NCBI RefSeq assembly: GCF_022605725.1
Contig: NC_065547.1
Span: 7,047,167-7,111,166, forward strand
Length of the DNA stretch: 64,000 nt
Reading direction: 5' to 3'
From: Anthonomus grandis grandis
Lineage: Eukaryota; Arthropoda; Insecta; Coleoptera; Curculionidae
Positions 1 to 12,429 of the stretch are shown in pieces. Numbering within the stretch: position 1 is the first letter of the stretch; the number at the start of each line of letters is the position of its first letter. The translations under genes and the position numbers were made by a program. The notes beneath the pieces are model-generated. The model worked only from the letters and a program-made list of their open reading frames with translations, was not told where the DNA came from and made no database searches.

Positions 1-300
1 TTTTTGATTTTTTAGCAAATTATTTAACAGTAGACGTATAGAGACTTAAGAAATCTATAAAACTATATTTGATTGTATTTAGCTTAAAATTACAAAATGT
101 ATGCTTGCTTACTAGATTTTTCAACTGTAGATTTGCCTACTTCAAAACCCGCCTAAAATCTTTTTTTTTAATTTATAGCAGATTTTTTAACTATAGATAT
201 ATAAAGATTTAAAGGATGCAAGAAATTTCATTTTATTTACTTCCTAATAAATTTTAATTCATTTATAACTTCTTTTAACTTAATATGAGTAACATGTATA
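1..300. repeat. Degenerate tandem array, signature TTTAACTGTAGA (left part)
   Basis: Very AT-rich sequence in which a short core (agcaga, then TTTAACTGTAGA, then a run like atagggacttaagaaa) recurs about every 100 bases with strong divergence. The same core continues after the retrotransposon at 2093-4450, so the array was present before that insertion. No coding potential is visible. It is called from repeated words seen by eye, not from an alignment. Confidence 0.6.
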
Positions 301-764
301 TACTTATCCATCGTCCTGCTCTTATCACCCACATCACGAAAACGCCAGGTTTTAATGGGATTCGAGCAGAACTAACTGAATTAGAGCACTTTGAAAATTC
401 GGAAAAAGTCAAAAGTCAAAAAAGTTTATTACCAAAAAAATAGTTATAAATATAATTAGCTACATGAGAAAAAAAAATGACAATTTTTGGTAAAAGGAAC
501 TGCTTCGCGATTATATAAAACCGATAGCGCAATTTGCGTGAAACAGGCCTTGAAAACATTATAAATAAACACAAAAAAAAATTCCTAAAACTAAAACTAA
601 AAAGGGCCGAAACAAAAAATGTCAAAACAATTTGGCTGGCATGCGACGGAAGGCAACAAGAATAGACAAAAGAGAACCACAAAAGAAAGATTGAACAGGC
701 CAGCTTATTTTTGGTCTTAGTTGATTTTGCAGTTTATACTACTAGGTATCTAGTACTAGTCATA
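301..764. other. Non-coding stretch, no gene seen
   Basis: A short less AT-rich piece near 300-400 is followed by A-rich sequence. The minus-strand reading frame here is hydrophobic and low-complexity and looks like a chance frame. The right part may be the 3' flank of the retrotransposon fragment that follows. No domain or splice structure was recognised. Confidence 0.4.
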
Positions 765-2092
765 CTACTAGGCATTTCGTTGGGAGTCGAGAAGAATTTG
801 CTTAACCTTGGTGTAAAATTTATTAAGTGACAAGTCTTTAATATTCATTGGCAAAGTATTCCACATTGTAACTCCGACAACCGAAAATGACTTGTGGAAG
901 TTACTTGTTGTTTGTTGAGGTATCCTAAAATTTCCAACATTACGAGTATTGTGTAAATGCGAGAAAGTAGTAAATAACTTATTTGTAATTTTGTAATGAT
1001 GTGTCATTTTCTTCTTCTTTCCACATTTAAAATAGAATTTATGTTTAAATAAGGTGTGATATGATCCCGATAAGCAGCGCTATAAGAAAATCTTATACAG
1101 TAATTTTGCAATTTTTGTATAGATCTAGAAAGCTCAGATGTTATAGAATTAGAATATACGATATCACCGTAGTCGAGTAAGGAGAGAATAAGGCTATTGC
1201 AGAGATAATATTTGGTTTTACTCTTTAAGGCATTTTTAAATCTGTACAGATTTCTAAGACGCATATAGCCTATATTTAATTTGTTCTTAATGTGTGTCTT
1301 AAAACAAAAGTTAGAATCTAAAGTCAATCCTAATATTTTCACTTCATTGAAAACTGGAATTTTTTCTCCATTAATCTCAATATTTATACTTTTATATAAG
1401 TGTCTTAGAATTCCTGACTTACCGCCATATAAAATGACGTTAGATTTAGCAGGGTTAATTTTTAAGTTATGCTCATTGGAATAATTAACTATATTTAGTA
1501 TATCCGATTTAATTTTTTGCTCAGAAATATTAAAATTTAATGGCATGTATATCTGAGAATCATCAGCATATTGTTGTAATTTACAATGTTCAATACAGTT
1601 ATGCATATCCGCAACATAAATCAAAAATAAAAGAGGCCCAAATATGGAGCCCTGAGGAACACCAACTTTTAAGTCAAGATACCTTAAGTGCTCCAAACTT
1701 CCATTGTTGATTTTTAACAACACCGAATGTGATCTATTTTTAAGATAGGAATCAAAAAAAAGAAACTGTAGATTCGGAACAACCAAAATATCCCAACTTT
1801 GCAAGGAGCATTGAGTGATTTATAGTATCAAATGCTTTGCTAAAATCAAGCACTGCCATGCAAGTACTTTGTTTATGTTCTTCGTTAAGACTTAAATTAT
1901 CTAACATTCCCACCAGACTAGTAGTTGTACTATAATTCCTCCTAAATCCCGATTGCGTATCTGGAAGTATACCAAATGAGTTAACAAAATTATAAAGTTG
2001 TTGGTTAATATTCTTTTTTAGAATTTTAGAAACTACTAATAAAATACTTATAGGCCCTATGTCTTTTAGTTCTTGGATTAGAGATTTTTGTC
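765..2092 (-). pseudogene. Non-LTR retrotransposon fragment: reverse transcriptase and C-terminal region
   Basis: The minus-strand translation covers most of a Jockey/CR1-type reverse transcriptase, which would copy the element's RNA at a nicked chromosomal target. Visible in order are motif A (VLDFSKAFDTINH near 1815-1860), motif B (GVPQGSIFGPLLFLIYV near 1620-1665), the catalytic YADDSQIY near 1545-1575, and a C-terminal block ending in a WNTLPMNIKDL-like segment near 790-1000. Frameshifts lie near 1750, in a T run, and near 1004. The endonuclease and ORF1 are absent: homology stops abruptly near 2092, as expected for 5' truncation during target-primed insertion. A second copy of the same family lies at 52650-54085 and shares the segment around 1850-2090 almost base for base. 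The element is dead. The 3' boundary near 765 is approximate. Confidence 0.85.
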
Positions 2093-4450
2093 TCTAGAAA
2101 GTCTCTATAATAAGTTTTAAAAAAAAGCAATTTTTTTATTTTTTAGCAGAATCTTTAACGGTAGATCTATAGGGACTTAAGAAATGTAAAAATTATATTT
2201 GATTTAATTTAGCTTCAAATTACAAAATTTATGATTGCTTACCTGATTTTTTTTAATTATAGATTTGTCTACTGCAAAACCCTCTTAAAATCATTTTTTT
2301 TTAATTTGTGGATTATTATTAATATTATAAAATATTTCTCTGGCAAAATGCAAAATGTTTTATTATATTATATTTTTTAATAATACACTTGTATTTTATT
2401 GATTTATCTTTTTTACGTCTTATTTTATTAATTTATAACTTCTTTTAACTTAATATGGTTACAATTTTAAATTGTCTACAATCAAAGAGCAAGCTACTAC
2501 ATTGCAAGACTTTATTTTTAAGAGGTTTGTTTAACTGTAAAACGGTAGTGACTTAAAAAATTGCGTATTTCTTAATAAATTTTATTTAGTGTAAATACAT
2601 AAGTTCTTTTAATTAAATTTAATTTAACTTTAATGATATCTTTATTACACATTTTGGAAAAATGCAAAATATATTTTTTGTAGACTTTTTAACTGTAGAT
2701 TTGTGAAATGCAACAAATATCTACTTAAAAATAACAAAATGTATTCTATTTTACCAGATTTTTTTACTGTAGATATTTCTTATTTAAAAATTTCTAATAA
2801 GATCTATAACTTCTTTTAATTAAACATAAATAAAATTGTCTACATGAAGACATTAAAAGTCATGAAGAAAATCCGACAAAAATGTCAAAATTTTTAATAT
2901 TTTATCAGATTGTTTAACTGCAAGATTACTTAACTGTAGATCTACAGTCTTAAAAAAGCATTTTGGAAAAGTGCCAGAAAATATTGATTGCAAGAAGATG
3001 CAAGCTTTTAATCTACACTAATTAAAGTCTTAGAAAAATGCAAAAAAAATTGCAAAATTTCTGATTTTTTAGCACATTATTGTTCAACTGTAGCCCTATA
3101 AGGACCTAAAAATGCAAAAAAAAATATTTTTTTTTTACTTAAAAAAATTTTTTTGCAGATTTCGCCAACTATGGCATATGCATGCCTTATTATAATAATA
3201 ATAAAATATTTTAATATACAAAAAACAGTAATAATAAATACAATGTAGTACAAACGGTGTGCAAATTAAAGCAAAACATAATTTTATTTACGTCAAATAA
3301 CAAGACACAAAAAAAAATTGAAGTTAAAATAAAATAGAAGAGATACAAGTACATTGAATAGAAGTAGATAAAAATTTTAATTAAATGTAATCCTGGAAAA
3401 ATTAAGAAATATTACAATATTTTCTGCTTTTTTTATTTAATAAATATGGTTGCAACTGAGATTTTGAGGAAAAATTACAAAAAAAAATAAATTTCAAATT
3501 TTTAATAATTTTGTAATTATTTTCTGTTAAATTATTATACAAATAATAAATTTGTCTTTACTCTAGATAAACAGAAAATGAATAAATAAATAAATGACGT
3601 TTATTACCTAAAAAAAGACATACTAATAGCAAACAGTGATTAAATAATAATTTGAATAGGTGAATCGAAATTCCTAAATAAATAAACTAAATAAATACCA
3701 GTTAATTCTCAGCAGATTTTAATATTTTTTTTTTGGATAATTTTTAAATAAACAGCGGATCTACTATAAGGCCTTGGAAATCTACCTACAAGAAATTGCA
3801 CTGTAAACTTCTGTTTATTTACAACTGATTAATTTTTAAATTTATTTACCTTAAACTTACAAAATAAATATTTTTACCACATTTTTTACCTGCAAATTTG
3901 CTTACCTCAAGAACCTTAAAAAATAATTGTTTTATAATCTTTAACAGATTTCTTAAGTGTGATTCTATAGGGTTTTAAAAAAGTTTTGACATTTTTAATT
4001 TTATAGGCAACTGAATTAACTGTATATCTAAAACTTTCTTTCTTTACTGAGTTTGTCTACATAATGTAAAAATATGATAAAGCAAATTATTACTATTATT
4101 TTTAAAATTCCATATTATGTACTTAAAAACCGTTGGCAAATGCAAAGAATTGCAAAATGTCAATTTTTTAGCAAAAATGTTAACTGTAGACACATACAGC
4201 TCAAAAAAATTTATTTGTTTATTTACTTTTTAATAAATTTAGTCTAATGCAGATCTTATACTTCTTTAACTTAATTGTGATCCAAATATATACTTTAAGG
4301 GCCTTAAATTTTTAATAAATTAAAATTGTTGATCTTTTTTATGATTTTAAACCTGACGGCCTATGGATTTTCTAATTTGGTTGAAATAGTTAGTTATCTA
4401 CAATAAAAACTATGGAAAAATGCAAAACATTGTAAAACTTTTGATTTTTT
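2093..4450. repeat. Degenerate tandem array, signature TTTAACTGTAGA (right part)
   Basis: This continues the array seen at 1-300. Cores resembling TTTAACTGTAGA are seen near 2145, 2245, 2680, 2755, 2905, 3065, 3870, 3945 and 4160, typically with an agcaga or accaga box before and a tataggacttaa box after. Spacing varies from about 75 to several hundred bases. Around 3190-3330 and 3565-3650 there are AAT- or AAAT-rich runs followed by words like gacgtttatta, which resemble old non-LTR 3' tails. No open frame of interest is present. Confidence 0.6.
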
Positions 4451-6419
4451 ATAGGGCATTAAATTAAAAAAAAAATATATTTTTAAATCATAACTTTTTT
4501 ATTACTTGAACTATTTTTGTGAAATTTGGTGAATGTCTTTAAAGTAACCAAATGCATTTTTTGATCTTGCGGAATTTTTAATTCAATATTCTGAAAGAAA
4601 TATTACTACGCCATTGCCTTTTCTAGAAACAAAAATTATTTCTAAATTCCTCCTTCAGTTTGAAGCAAATTTGATTATCTGCCTTTTGTTCGTATAGTGC
4701 GCGGTTTTTAAGTAAAAAAATAAAAATAATATTCGTATGTTACCTTAAAACAAACCAAGTCCAACGTAAAACCAATATGATTTATTTATATTTCCAAGTT
4801 CTCTAATATCTTATAACTCAAGGTGACGCTCTTTAATTTCATCAGTACTTTTATTCTTGTCATTACCTTTTGTAGAACCAGTATAATAATTTCATCAATG
4901 AGGCCAATGATAATTGACTTATCAATTTTTAGCAAATATATGACTGATCTAAACGAAAATGCAAGAAATTAATTCGTGCAGAATTCAACTGCCTGGAATA
5001 AATCTTTTAAATTATTATATTTCATATTATTAAAAATGTTCACCGGGTAATATAGTAGTTGAATAGGAATGTAGCGGTGGAATTATGGACCATGATAATT
5101 AATATTGCTTGTCGTATCCATTTAAGTTATGCTTTAAAACATTACAAAGGTGTTTTAGGTTTCTAGTAAAATAACTCGGGCATGCAGAAGAAGACTGTTA
5201 CAACTCACAATTTGCATTTTTTAAATTTACATATCAAATGACTTAAGAGCCAAAAACAATTATAATGATAAAAATAATAATTGAATCAATTCTCAGTAGG
5301 TAAGGTTGCTGAAATGAACCTCTGAAATCGTAATCAAATATTTTAATCAACTTTCGATGTAAAGTGGTTTAATAACCTCAATTATTACTTGTGGGTTAAG
5401 AAAAAATATATGATAAAAGGTTATGCAAGAAAAGTTTATTCTTGGAGGAACAATAGCATTATTAGTTTTTTTTCTCTGCGGATTTACAAATGTATTTAAT
5501 TAGTTTTTTTCTCTTTATTTGTTCTTTAGTTACTTTTTATATTACTACATTATTTACATATTTATAATTAATTGATTAATTGATCCTTATTCCCTATTAC
5601 TTGATATATTAATTCCGATACTTCTTTCCAACCAGTATAACAGTTTCGTCAATTAGAACAATGATAATTGATTTAATAATTTCTAGCAAATATAAGACTA
5701 TCTGAATCTGAATGTAAAATGCAAGAAAAATGAATTCATGCACAATTCAACTTCCTGAAATAAATTCATCATAATTAAAAATTTGTTAACTTTTTCTTAA
5801 CTCTCTTTGACGTCTCTCTTTGAAATTCCAGTGATCTATCGTGAGTTTATGTTTTATGTAAGATGTTTTATCATTTGGTCCTAAGAGAATTTAACCTTTA
5901 ATATAGTTTTAGGTCTTTGATTAGAATTAAAGATTCTAACATATCCAAGAATTCTTTACAAATTAGCTTCATTCAGTTAATTTTCACTAATAGTCATTCG
6001 AATATTCGACCGTTTTGGCTTTGATTTACTCTTTTAATAGATTAAATTCTTCAATAAATTAACTGTTTCTGTTAGTAAATGAGTTTCTGTCTCAGGGTTG
6101 TACATACGATGCATCTTATCTCCAGTAATAATTTTCTTTTGGTAGTGCGGACCTGATGCAAAAAAACTTTTTATCTCAATGAAAACTTGCAGCAGATGTT
6201 TTTTTTTTAATTACAAACAATGCATCATACGAACACAAAAAGAAGAAAATTATTATGGCTTGACTATGAAACCTTAAATTTTTTTCATCCAATTCTTTCC
6301 TTACTTTGACCCACTTTGCATCAAAAAATATTTTTTTGGCACCATTGCTTTAACAACAAGCAAAAATTTCAATAAACAAATCGAAATCCTTAAAGGTAAT
6401 CGTCCAAATGGACACCAGC
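4451..6419. repeat. AT-rich non-coding DNA with duplicated segments
   Basis: Two internal duplications are visible. About 140 bases at 4873-5009 recur at 5629-5770 (accagtataa, then attgacttatcaa, then tagcaaatata, then aactgcctggaataaat). About 115 bases at 5034-5155 recur at 7082-7195 with roughly four of five bases identical. The latter contains CGTATCCATTTAAGTTATGC, a word that recurs elsewhere in the window, sometimes inverted. No gene was recognised. Confidence 0.55.
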
Positions 6420-8472
6420 ACAATATTCATACTATAGGACCATAAAACCTATTTCTGCACTCTGCCGCGGTCGTTCAGATCTCGGTGGGCGGCGTGCTGG
6501 CCATAAATCTGGCAAATAGGTGCAAGATTAAACCACAAATCGCTGCTGTTTTATGGCTAATTCGTTTGTATCGACCCAAAAGCTCCAGACGATACATTTA
6601 TTTCCACCTTAAGCCGTTCCAGTTATCCATTCTCTTATTGTTTAACTATCAGATATTTCGTGCATAACCTAAATGGATATACAAGCTGATTAATTTAAAA
6701 ATACCTCACTAAAATAGTTCAATCCAAAGAAACACACCCTTGAGGGCCTCTCCATTAAGACGAAATAAGAACAACGCATAAACACAATTCCGGGGGTATT
6801 CATTATACAAACATCGTTCGCCTTAAGCGTTCACCTCCTCACGAAATCTTAAGTGAAGTAAATAACACACATTAGAAACTTGGTAACTGTAAATCTTCTC
6901 CCGGGGTAGAACTCTGGATAAACAGCGTACGGGAGGTGATTAAAAGTAAATTTGCGCAATGATGTTTGGAAATGTATGGTAGCTGGATATATTAGTTGCC
7001 CGCAGGACCTATAATAATGTATGTGAAATATGAGGCTTTGTTTTAGGGAAATATTATTAATAATAATTATTATTATTATTATAAATGTTCACCAAGTCAT
7101 ATAGTAATTGAATATGAGTGTAGCAGTGGAATTATGGACTGTGTTAATTACTATTGCTTGCCGTATCCATTTAAGTTATGCTCTAAAACTTTAACGACAC
7201 GGACTATGCATTATGAACTGTGGTAGGATGCAATAGATTAAAGAACCTTAAAAATTAGTAATAAAAATGCTGCCATAGTCGCCAATTTTACCATGTTGGC
7301 ATAAATTTTCTGCTTTCAATAAATTCTTCTAGAGAAATCCCATTGTTAAAAACAGCATTTCAGGTACAACTAGATACAATTAAACATATTGCAGTTATTA
7401 CTTACTTTTTAAAAAACTCATTAAATAAATTATTTTTAAAATGTTACAATAAATATAAATTGTCTTACAACATAACGTTTAATAACCCAGATATCCACAA
7501 TTTAAAATTCTATTGTCCAAGTTAATTCATCAATTTTTTCATTTCGTTTAAAAATTCCAACATACTTTTTAATCATTGGATTAACACTAGGACTTAAGGA
7601 CAAGAAAGATAACTAAGTCCGTCCTTTTGAACTGTTTTAGAATTCGTTACCTTGATGGCTCTATAAATAATATGACCCCCAAAAATACAACCTAAAACAA
7701 CACAACTTCACCTAAACTAATCATCATATTGGGACCCCAACGGTAAATTTATTCGATTATCTAACAACGTGTCGTTATAAGCTCCCGTGGCGATCGTTTG
7801 TTTAGCATTAGAGCGACCCTATAGCGGTTATTTATCGGAATTGCCCCCCGTCGAACCCGCTCTGGAAAATAAATCAGAAATTCGCGCTACAATTTCATCA
7901 AATTTCGGCTGCTTTCTAGTTTACAAATCGGCGAATATCACGCGTCGCCGAATTTTGTTCTGAAATTTTCCCATTCGGTTTATACCATTTCTGAGGGCCA
8001 CCGGACTTAAAAAAAATAAAACTAAACATTACCTACTTTTTTCTATATCACCCCAAAGCTACCCAGCTAATAATGGAAACACCACTAAAATTCTTTTAAT
8101 TAAATTATCAACTTTCAACGGGGCAGTTGCTCGTAAATTCGCACGGACTTTCTCAATTTCTCTCGCGCTTCATAAAGCAACGTTTTTAATAATTCATACG
8201 GTTGGAAATTTACGTCTCTAGCGGGCAGCAGCAGCTACTTTCGGTTGCAACTTCGTCGGCTGTTAATTTCCTAATTGGTTTAACAAGTTTTTCGGTGCGG
8301 GAAAGTTAGCCGGTGCTGATGTGCCAGCAGAAGAAGGAAATTCTCCAGTGGAAAAGTTTTACCGGTTTACTTTGTTCCAACATGTATCGCGGTATAGATA
8401 AAGTATCTACCGGACTTGACCGAAATATTGATGAGTTTAATGTATTAGGGTGGAGCATTTTAACCACGGAGT
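6420..8472. other. Less AT-rich unique-looking DNA, no gene recognised
   Basis: Islands near 6420-6960 and 7600-8470 have clearly higher GC than their surroundings and none of the window's repeat words, apart from the duplicate at 7082-7195 and an ATT microsatellite near 7050-7080. Short open frames exist, such as 6485-6667 on plus, but they show no domain, no splice partner and no repeated copy. These islands look like old single-copy intronic or intergenic DNA between repeats. Confidence 0.4.
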
Positions 8473-9325
8473 CAGTGGCGTAGCTACTAAGGGGATAGGC
8501 GGGGCAGTGCCCCGGGGCCCTCAAGCTTAGAGAGCTCGAATCTTTACTAGAATATCTTAATTGAACTCAATTTTTGAAAATTTCTCCCATTTTCCAAATA
8601 AATATTACGGGTGGTAAAACGACTTTAATCATGACCACTCGGTTTCAGATAAATTCAAATTTATGGATAGGGATTTCCCCTAAATTATTTTTGAGGGTTG
8701 ACAGTGTTATCAATTTGACGGATATCAATATGTGCGTTTTATTATTTCTTGATGTGCAATTTTGTGATTCGCGATTGTGTACTCGAGTCAAGATTTTTTT
8801 TCGAGAATGGTCAAAAAGTTAATGTTGTATCAGAAGTAATTAAGCTTATGTCAATATTTTTTTTGTATTGGTCTAAACATAGGTTCAGTTGATTTTAGTA
8901 CCATTCATATTGATGTCCGTTACGTAAATAATTCTATAGATTTGGGCTACTCATTGTATAGCGCAAAATACCGTAAAAAATACAAGTCACCTCCAATAGG
9001 TATATTAATTTAGGCGCGAGGAGATGTTTTTTATCTCCACCGTGGTAACAACTCAAGTGTTAACTCTTGAACCTTTTCTATTTCGTTTTATTGCCCAATA
9101 CCTACTTTAATTATTAAAATAATTGTAATTTATATTTTTAGTGTTAAATATTTTTATTACCTGCCTTGGAATGAATATAAAAGAGCTGATGATAAAGTAG
9201 CTTAACATTTTTAAAGTGTTTGTATATTTAATGATTTTATCTAATAAAACCTTACCAGTTTTGAAAGCCATGGGGCCCATATTTTTATTTGCCTCAGAAC
9301 CCTAGTTAACCTAGCTACGCCACTG
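8473..9325. mobile_element. Non-autonomous DNA transposon with CAGTGGCGTAGCTA termini
   Basis: The segment begins CAGTGGCGTAGCTA and ends with its reverse complement TAGCTACGCCACTG, giving an 853-base element. Termini of the form CAGTGGCGTAGC are familiar from hAT-type elements. The inner ends continue with gggg-rich and cccc-rich sequence in inverted orientation. No transposase is encoded: the plus-strand frame at 8574-8822 matches nothing recognised. The flanking 8 bases do not match, so the target-site duplication has decayed or the superfamily assignment is wrong. Confidence 0.7.
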
Positions 9326-10232
9326 AGAGGAATACAGTAGGGAGTGAGTCTGAGTCTTTCTACATGCCTTCACGTAACATCTATAACATAATGCGATTTC
9401 TAATAAATAACACTCTTACAATACCCAACAAAAACAGCTCAGTACCAATTTACCAAATCCCAAATAAATCAGGATTCACAAGAGGATCTCGACGATGCGA
9501 CTTAATGTCGATATTATCCGGCCCGCGAAATCTGAAAAGCGAAAAAGTGGAGGCGAAAAGCAAAAAAAAATGACAGTAAACACATTTATCACTTGCACTT
9601 ATCGAGGAGCTTGTCGGAGGCATACTCAACTAGGAGTCGCTATTTTTCCACGTCCTAAGCCAACATCGGCCGGGAATCCGGTCGCGACCACGAAATCCCT
9701 GAGCTTTAATCTTTAAGCTCACAAAACACGACGCCAGGGGTGGAACATTTTTTATTTTTATTTTCGAAGGATATTCTATTCTGGATAAATATATATTTGT
9801 ATTTATCATCAATAAAAATGCATAGTTTTAAAAATGCTTACATTACTAAACTTTTGATATTTGTGGTCACAGCACAATTGGAATGGAGTTAATAGGTACA
9901 GGGTGTCCCATTTTGGGTACTTTTGCGGGATATCTCCGTTATTTTTAGAGATAGAGATTCCGTAAAACTGAAGATGTCATCTACACAATTTTCATGGCTT
10001 TTAGTTTTTAAGATTAAGATACATTTCAAAAATACGCAAATAAGTAACAATTTTCTAAATTTAAGTGATCGAATTCATAATTTAATGGAAGGTTATGCCT
10101 ATTTATAATAAGAAACAAATAAATAAATAAATGTCAACTATCTTAAGGTTTTGATTGATATTTCTCTGTTTTTGATTGAGTTTATGCTCCAAAACCAATA
10201 CATTTTTGTTATTTTTGAATTTTGCCAAAAAA
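9326..10232. other. Unique island, then a GGGTGTCCC-type repeat start; no gene
   Basis: 9480-9740 is a GC-richer island with overlapping short frames on both strands and no recognisable product. At about 9899 the word CAGGGTGTCCCATTTTGGG appears, which resembles widespread insect interspersed repeats. An AAAT run lies near 10110-10130. The DDE transposase pseudogene starts immediately to the right, so 9899-10232 may belong to that element's 5' end. Confidence 0.35.
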
Positions 10233-11081
10233 ATGGCAGCATTTGAAAATTATGTAATATATGATATGCTTGTATGTTTTATTCAAAACAACGAAAATGC
10301 TAAAGAAGCTTTGGAACTATATTTCCAAAGGTAAGTTATATATTAAATAAATAATCCGTTATATGACTACCTACTAATTTCTAATGTAGTAATTTTGTGC
10401 TTGTTAGATATCCAGAGAGAAGGCAACCGTTTTTTGGTATATTTACTTGTTTAAAGAACAATTTACTTGAGCACGGATCTTTTGTTCAGCCGCGTCCTAA
10501 AGCATATAATAAAGAAAATAGGGAAGAAAAAGGAATAGATGTTTTAGGTTATATAGAAGCGACATCCTCGAGCTTATGCAGAAAAATCGAAAAAGAATTT
10601 GAAGTGCCAAAAACTGACGCACAACGGATCTTAAAAAAATATAATAATAATACAAATTTAACATAGTTCAACATTATAATATACGGCCAGGATAAATGGT
10701 GATGCCGAGCGCCGGACGCTATTTTTCCAATGATATTTGCAGCAAATTGATGCCAACAGCTTATTTGACAGACTTCTGTCTGATAAATGTTTTTTTTTTC
10801 AAGTGCGGGCATTTATAACCGACATAATACTCGAAATTGGCATGCAGAAAATAGACATTTAATATTTGAAAGGGCACAACAAGGACGCTTTGGAGTTGGA
10901 GTGTCTTGTTTTATATTGGGAAAACAAATAGTATACCGAATTTTTGAAGACGGTCTTACAGCACGTAGGTATCTAGACATACTTGAGGAAGTTATTCCAG
11001 AACTTCTGGAAAATATCCCTTTAGCCAATATAACACTGTCTACCTACAACAAGATGGTGCCTCAAGTCATAACTCTGGGCT
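10233..11081 (+). pseudogene. Tc1/mariner/IS630-like transposase pseudogene, 5' part with one intron
   Basis: This encodes the N-terminal and middle part of an insect DDE transposase, an enzyme that cuts and reinserts its own element. Exon 1 (10233-10330) starts MAAFENYVIY. An intron at 10331-10407 has GTAAGT and TTGTTAG borders, and splicing restores the frame to YFQRYPERRQPFFGIF. That reads like the helix-turn-helix (DUF4817-type) domain of this family. Further on, GIYNRHNTRNWHAENRH, ARRYLDILEEVIPELLE and, after a frameshift near 11030, VYLQQDGASSHNSG follow family order; the D of QQDGA should be the second catalytic acid. The first catalytic region has decayed to DKCFFF. Frame changes lie near 10660, 10790 and 11030. 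The reading stops at 11081 and resumes at 13703, so it was split by an insertion. Confidence 0.85.
10331..10407 (+). other. Intron of the transposase pseudogene
   Basis: A 77-base insertion with donor AAAG|GTAAGT and acceptor TTGTTAG|ATAT separates two coding blocks. Removing it joins the arginine codon AG|A and keeps the reading frame. The intron is short and AT-rich, as is usual in insects. Confidence 0.8.
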
Positions 11082-11720
11082 TAGTACAGTCGTGCTGTAT
11101 GAGAATGGATGAAAAAATGAGATAGAGGGTGAAATTTTGACAGTAAGTTGTATGGATTGAGATAGTGCAAAAACCAAAAATACTAACAAAAAATGCGAGG
11201 GGTTTTTTTTTTTGGGGATGATTGGGGATGGTATTGGATTGGCGCTACCCCTTTGTACCTAAAACTTTGACTCCATGAGATAAATTGTTCAGAAAAATTT
11301 GAGCTACCTTTTCTTTCACAGAGCCGAATTTATTCGAGTTGATTTAGAGGGTGTAAAAAGGGGGTGAACTTTTGAAAAATTAGTTTTATATTTGTAACTT
11401 TCTTGGAAAAAATCCCATGAATTTTGTTCAAAAAGACTCCTACATTGACTATGCAAAAAAATTTTGACACCTCCAAAAAAATTATCAAAAAATCAAAAAA
11501 AAATTTATTTTGAAATAACTTGAAAACTATATATCAAAGAAAAAGTGTTGGATGTACAGAAGGTGAAAAAAAATTTTACCTTCAACTTATTAGTAAAAGC
11601 AACCCTCAACTCCGTACGTAAACCACCCTTATGGGGGCTGAAAATTTTAAAAACCTTTTTTGGAGGAACTATCGACTGTACGATGTTGCTTCTACGCAAC
11701 AAATTGAAGCAAACACATAT
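11082..11720 (+). repeat. Left terminal inverted repeat arm
   Basis: This arm matches 12430-13467 in reverse complement with scattered mismatches. Near 11630-11680 it carries about 65 bases (accacccttatggggg and following) that the right arm lacks. It includes the block around CAACCCTCAACTCCGTA, whose inverse is at about 12470. Confidence 0.75.
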
Positions 11721-12429
11721 TTACCTTACCCTTAGTTTCAAGGTGTGTAGATAGCCAAGTATTACATTATACTGCCTTGAACAAATACATTGTTCCTGAG
11801 CTATCAAATAACTAAACTTTCTTTACCCCCATCAGAAAGATGCATGTGTGTTTATGATGTACTTTTACATCAAATTGCCTAAACGTTATTTACAAGACCA
11901 TCGAAAACAGATACAACCTTATGTTTACCCTTTAAAATACACGATACACGCTTAGTTGATCATGTAAAAAGTAGCCAAAAGTATAAGTAACAATCGTAGA
12001 GTATGAAAGTAATGAGTTTCCAAATTTCTCGTCAGTTGAAAACAAAATAAAATAAATATTGTGTAAAAGTTGAAGGGGGATGATATGTCAGGGGTTGTTT
12101 TCAGCCCGAACTAGTTCGATAGTCGAGTCGTCCATCAAGAACATTCAGAATGTTCTCGCGTAATGCCTGGTTTAAAAATTATTTCAGAAACAGACAGTTT
12201 CGAATATTTTACCCCTCTTATTGAGAGTGTAAGAATTGAGACAAAAGGATAATTTCATAATCAATCGAAGCGTCTCTTTGCATTCTGCAACTTTCCTATT
12301 TAAGACAAAATTGAAAAATTCTTACCCGAAGAGATAACTCGAAGAAACTGGTTTTTAATATGCGCCCCTTAATTTTACAGCCTTTAAAATGCAATTTATC
12401 ACCTCTTTGCTCTGGAAGAAATAATAGCT

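Noticed and set aside
416..682. 88-codon minus-strand frame
   Set aside because: Low-complexity Phe/Ser/Leu composition from AT-rich DNA, no domain and no splice context; treated as chance.
6485..6667. Plus-strand frame in the GC-richer island
   Set aside because: No recognisable motif, no splice sites that join it to another frame; composition alone is not evidence.
8306..8524. Minus-strand frame crossing the start of the CAGTGGCGTAGC element
   Set aside because: Half unique DNA and half transposon terminus, so it cannot be an ancestral gene.
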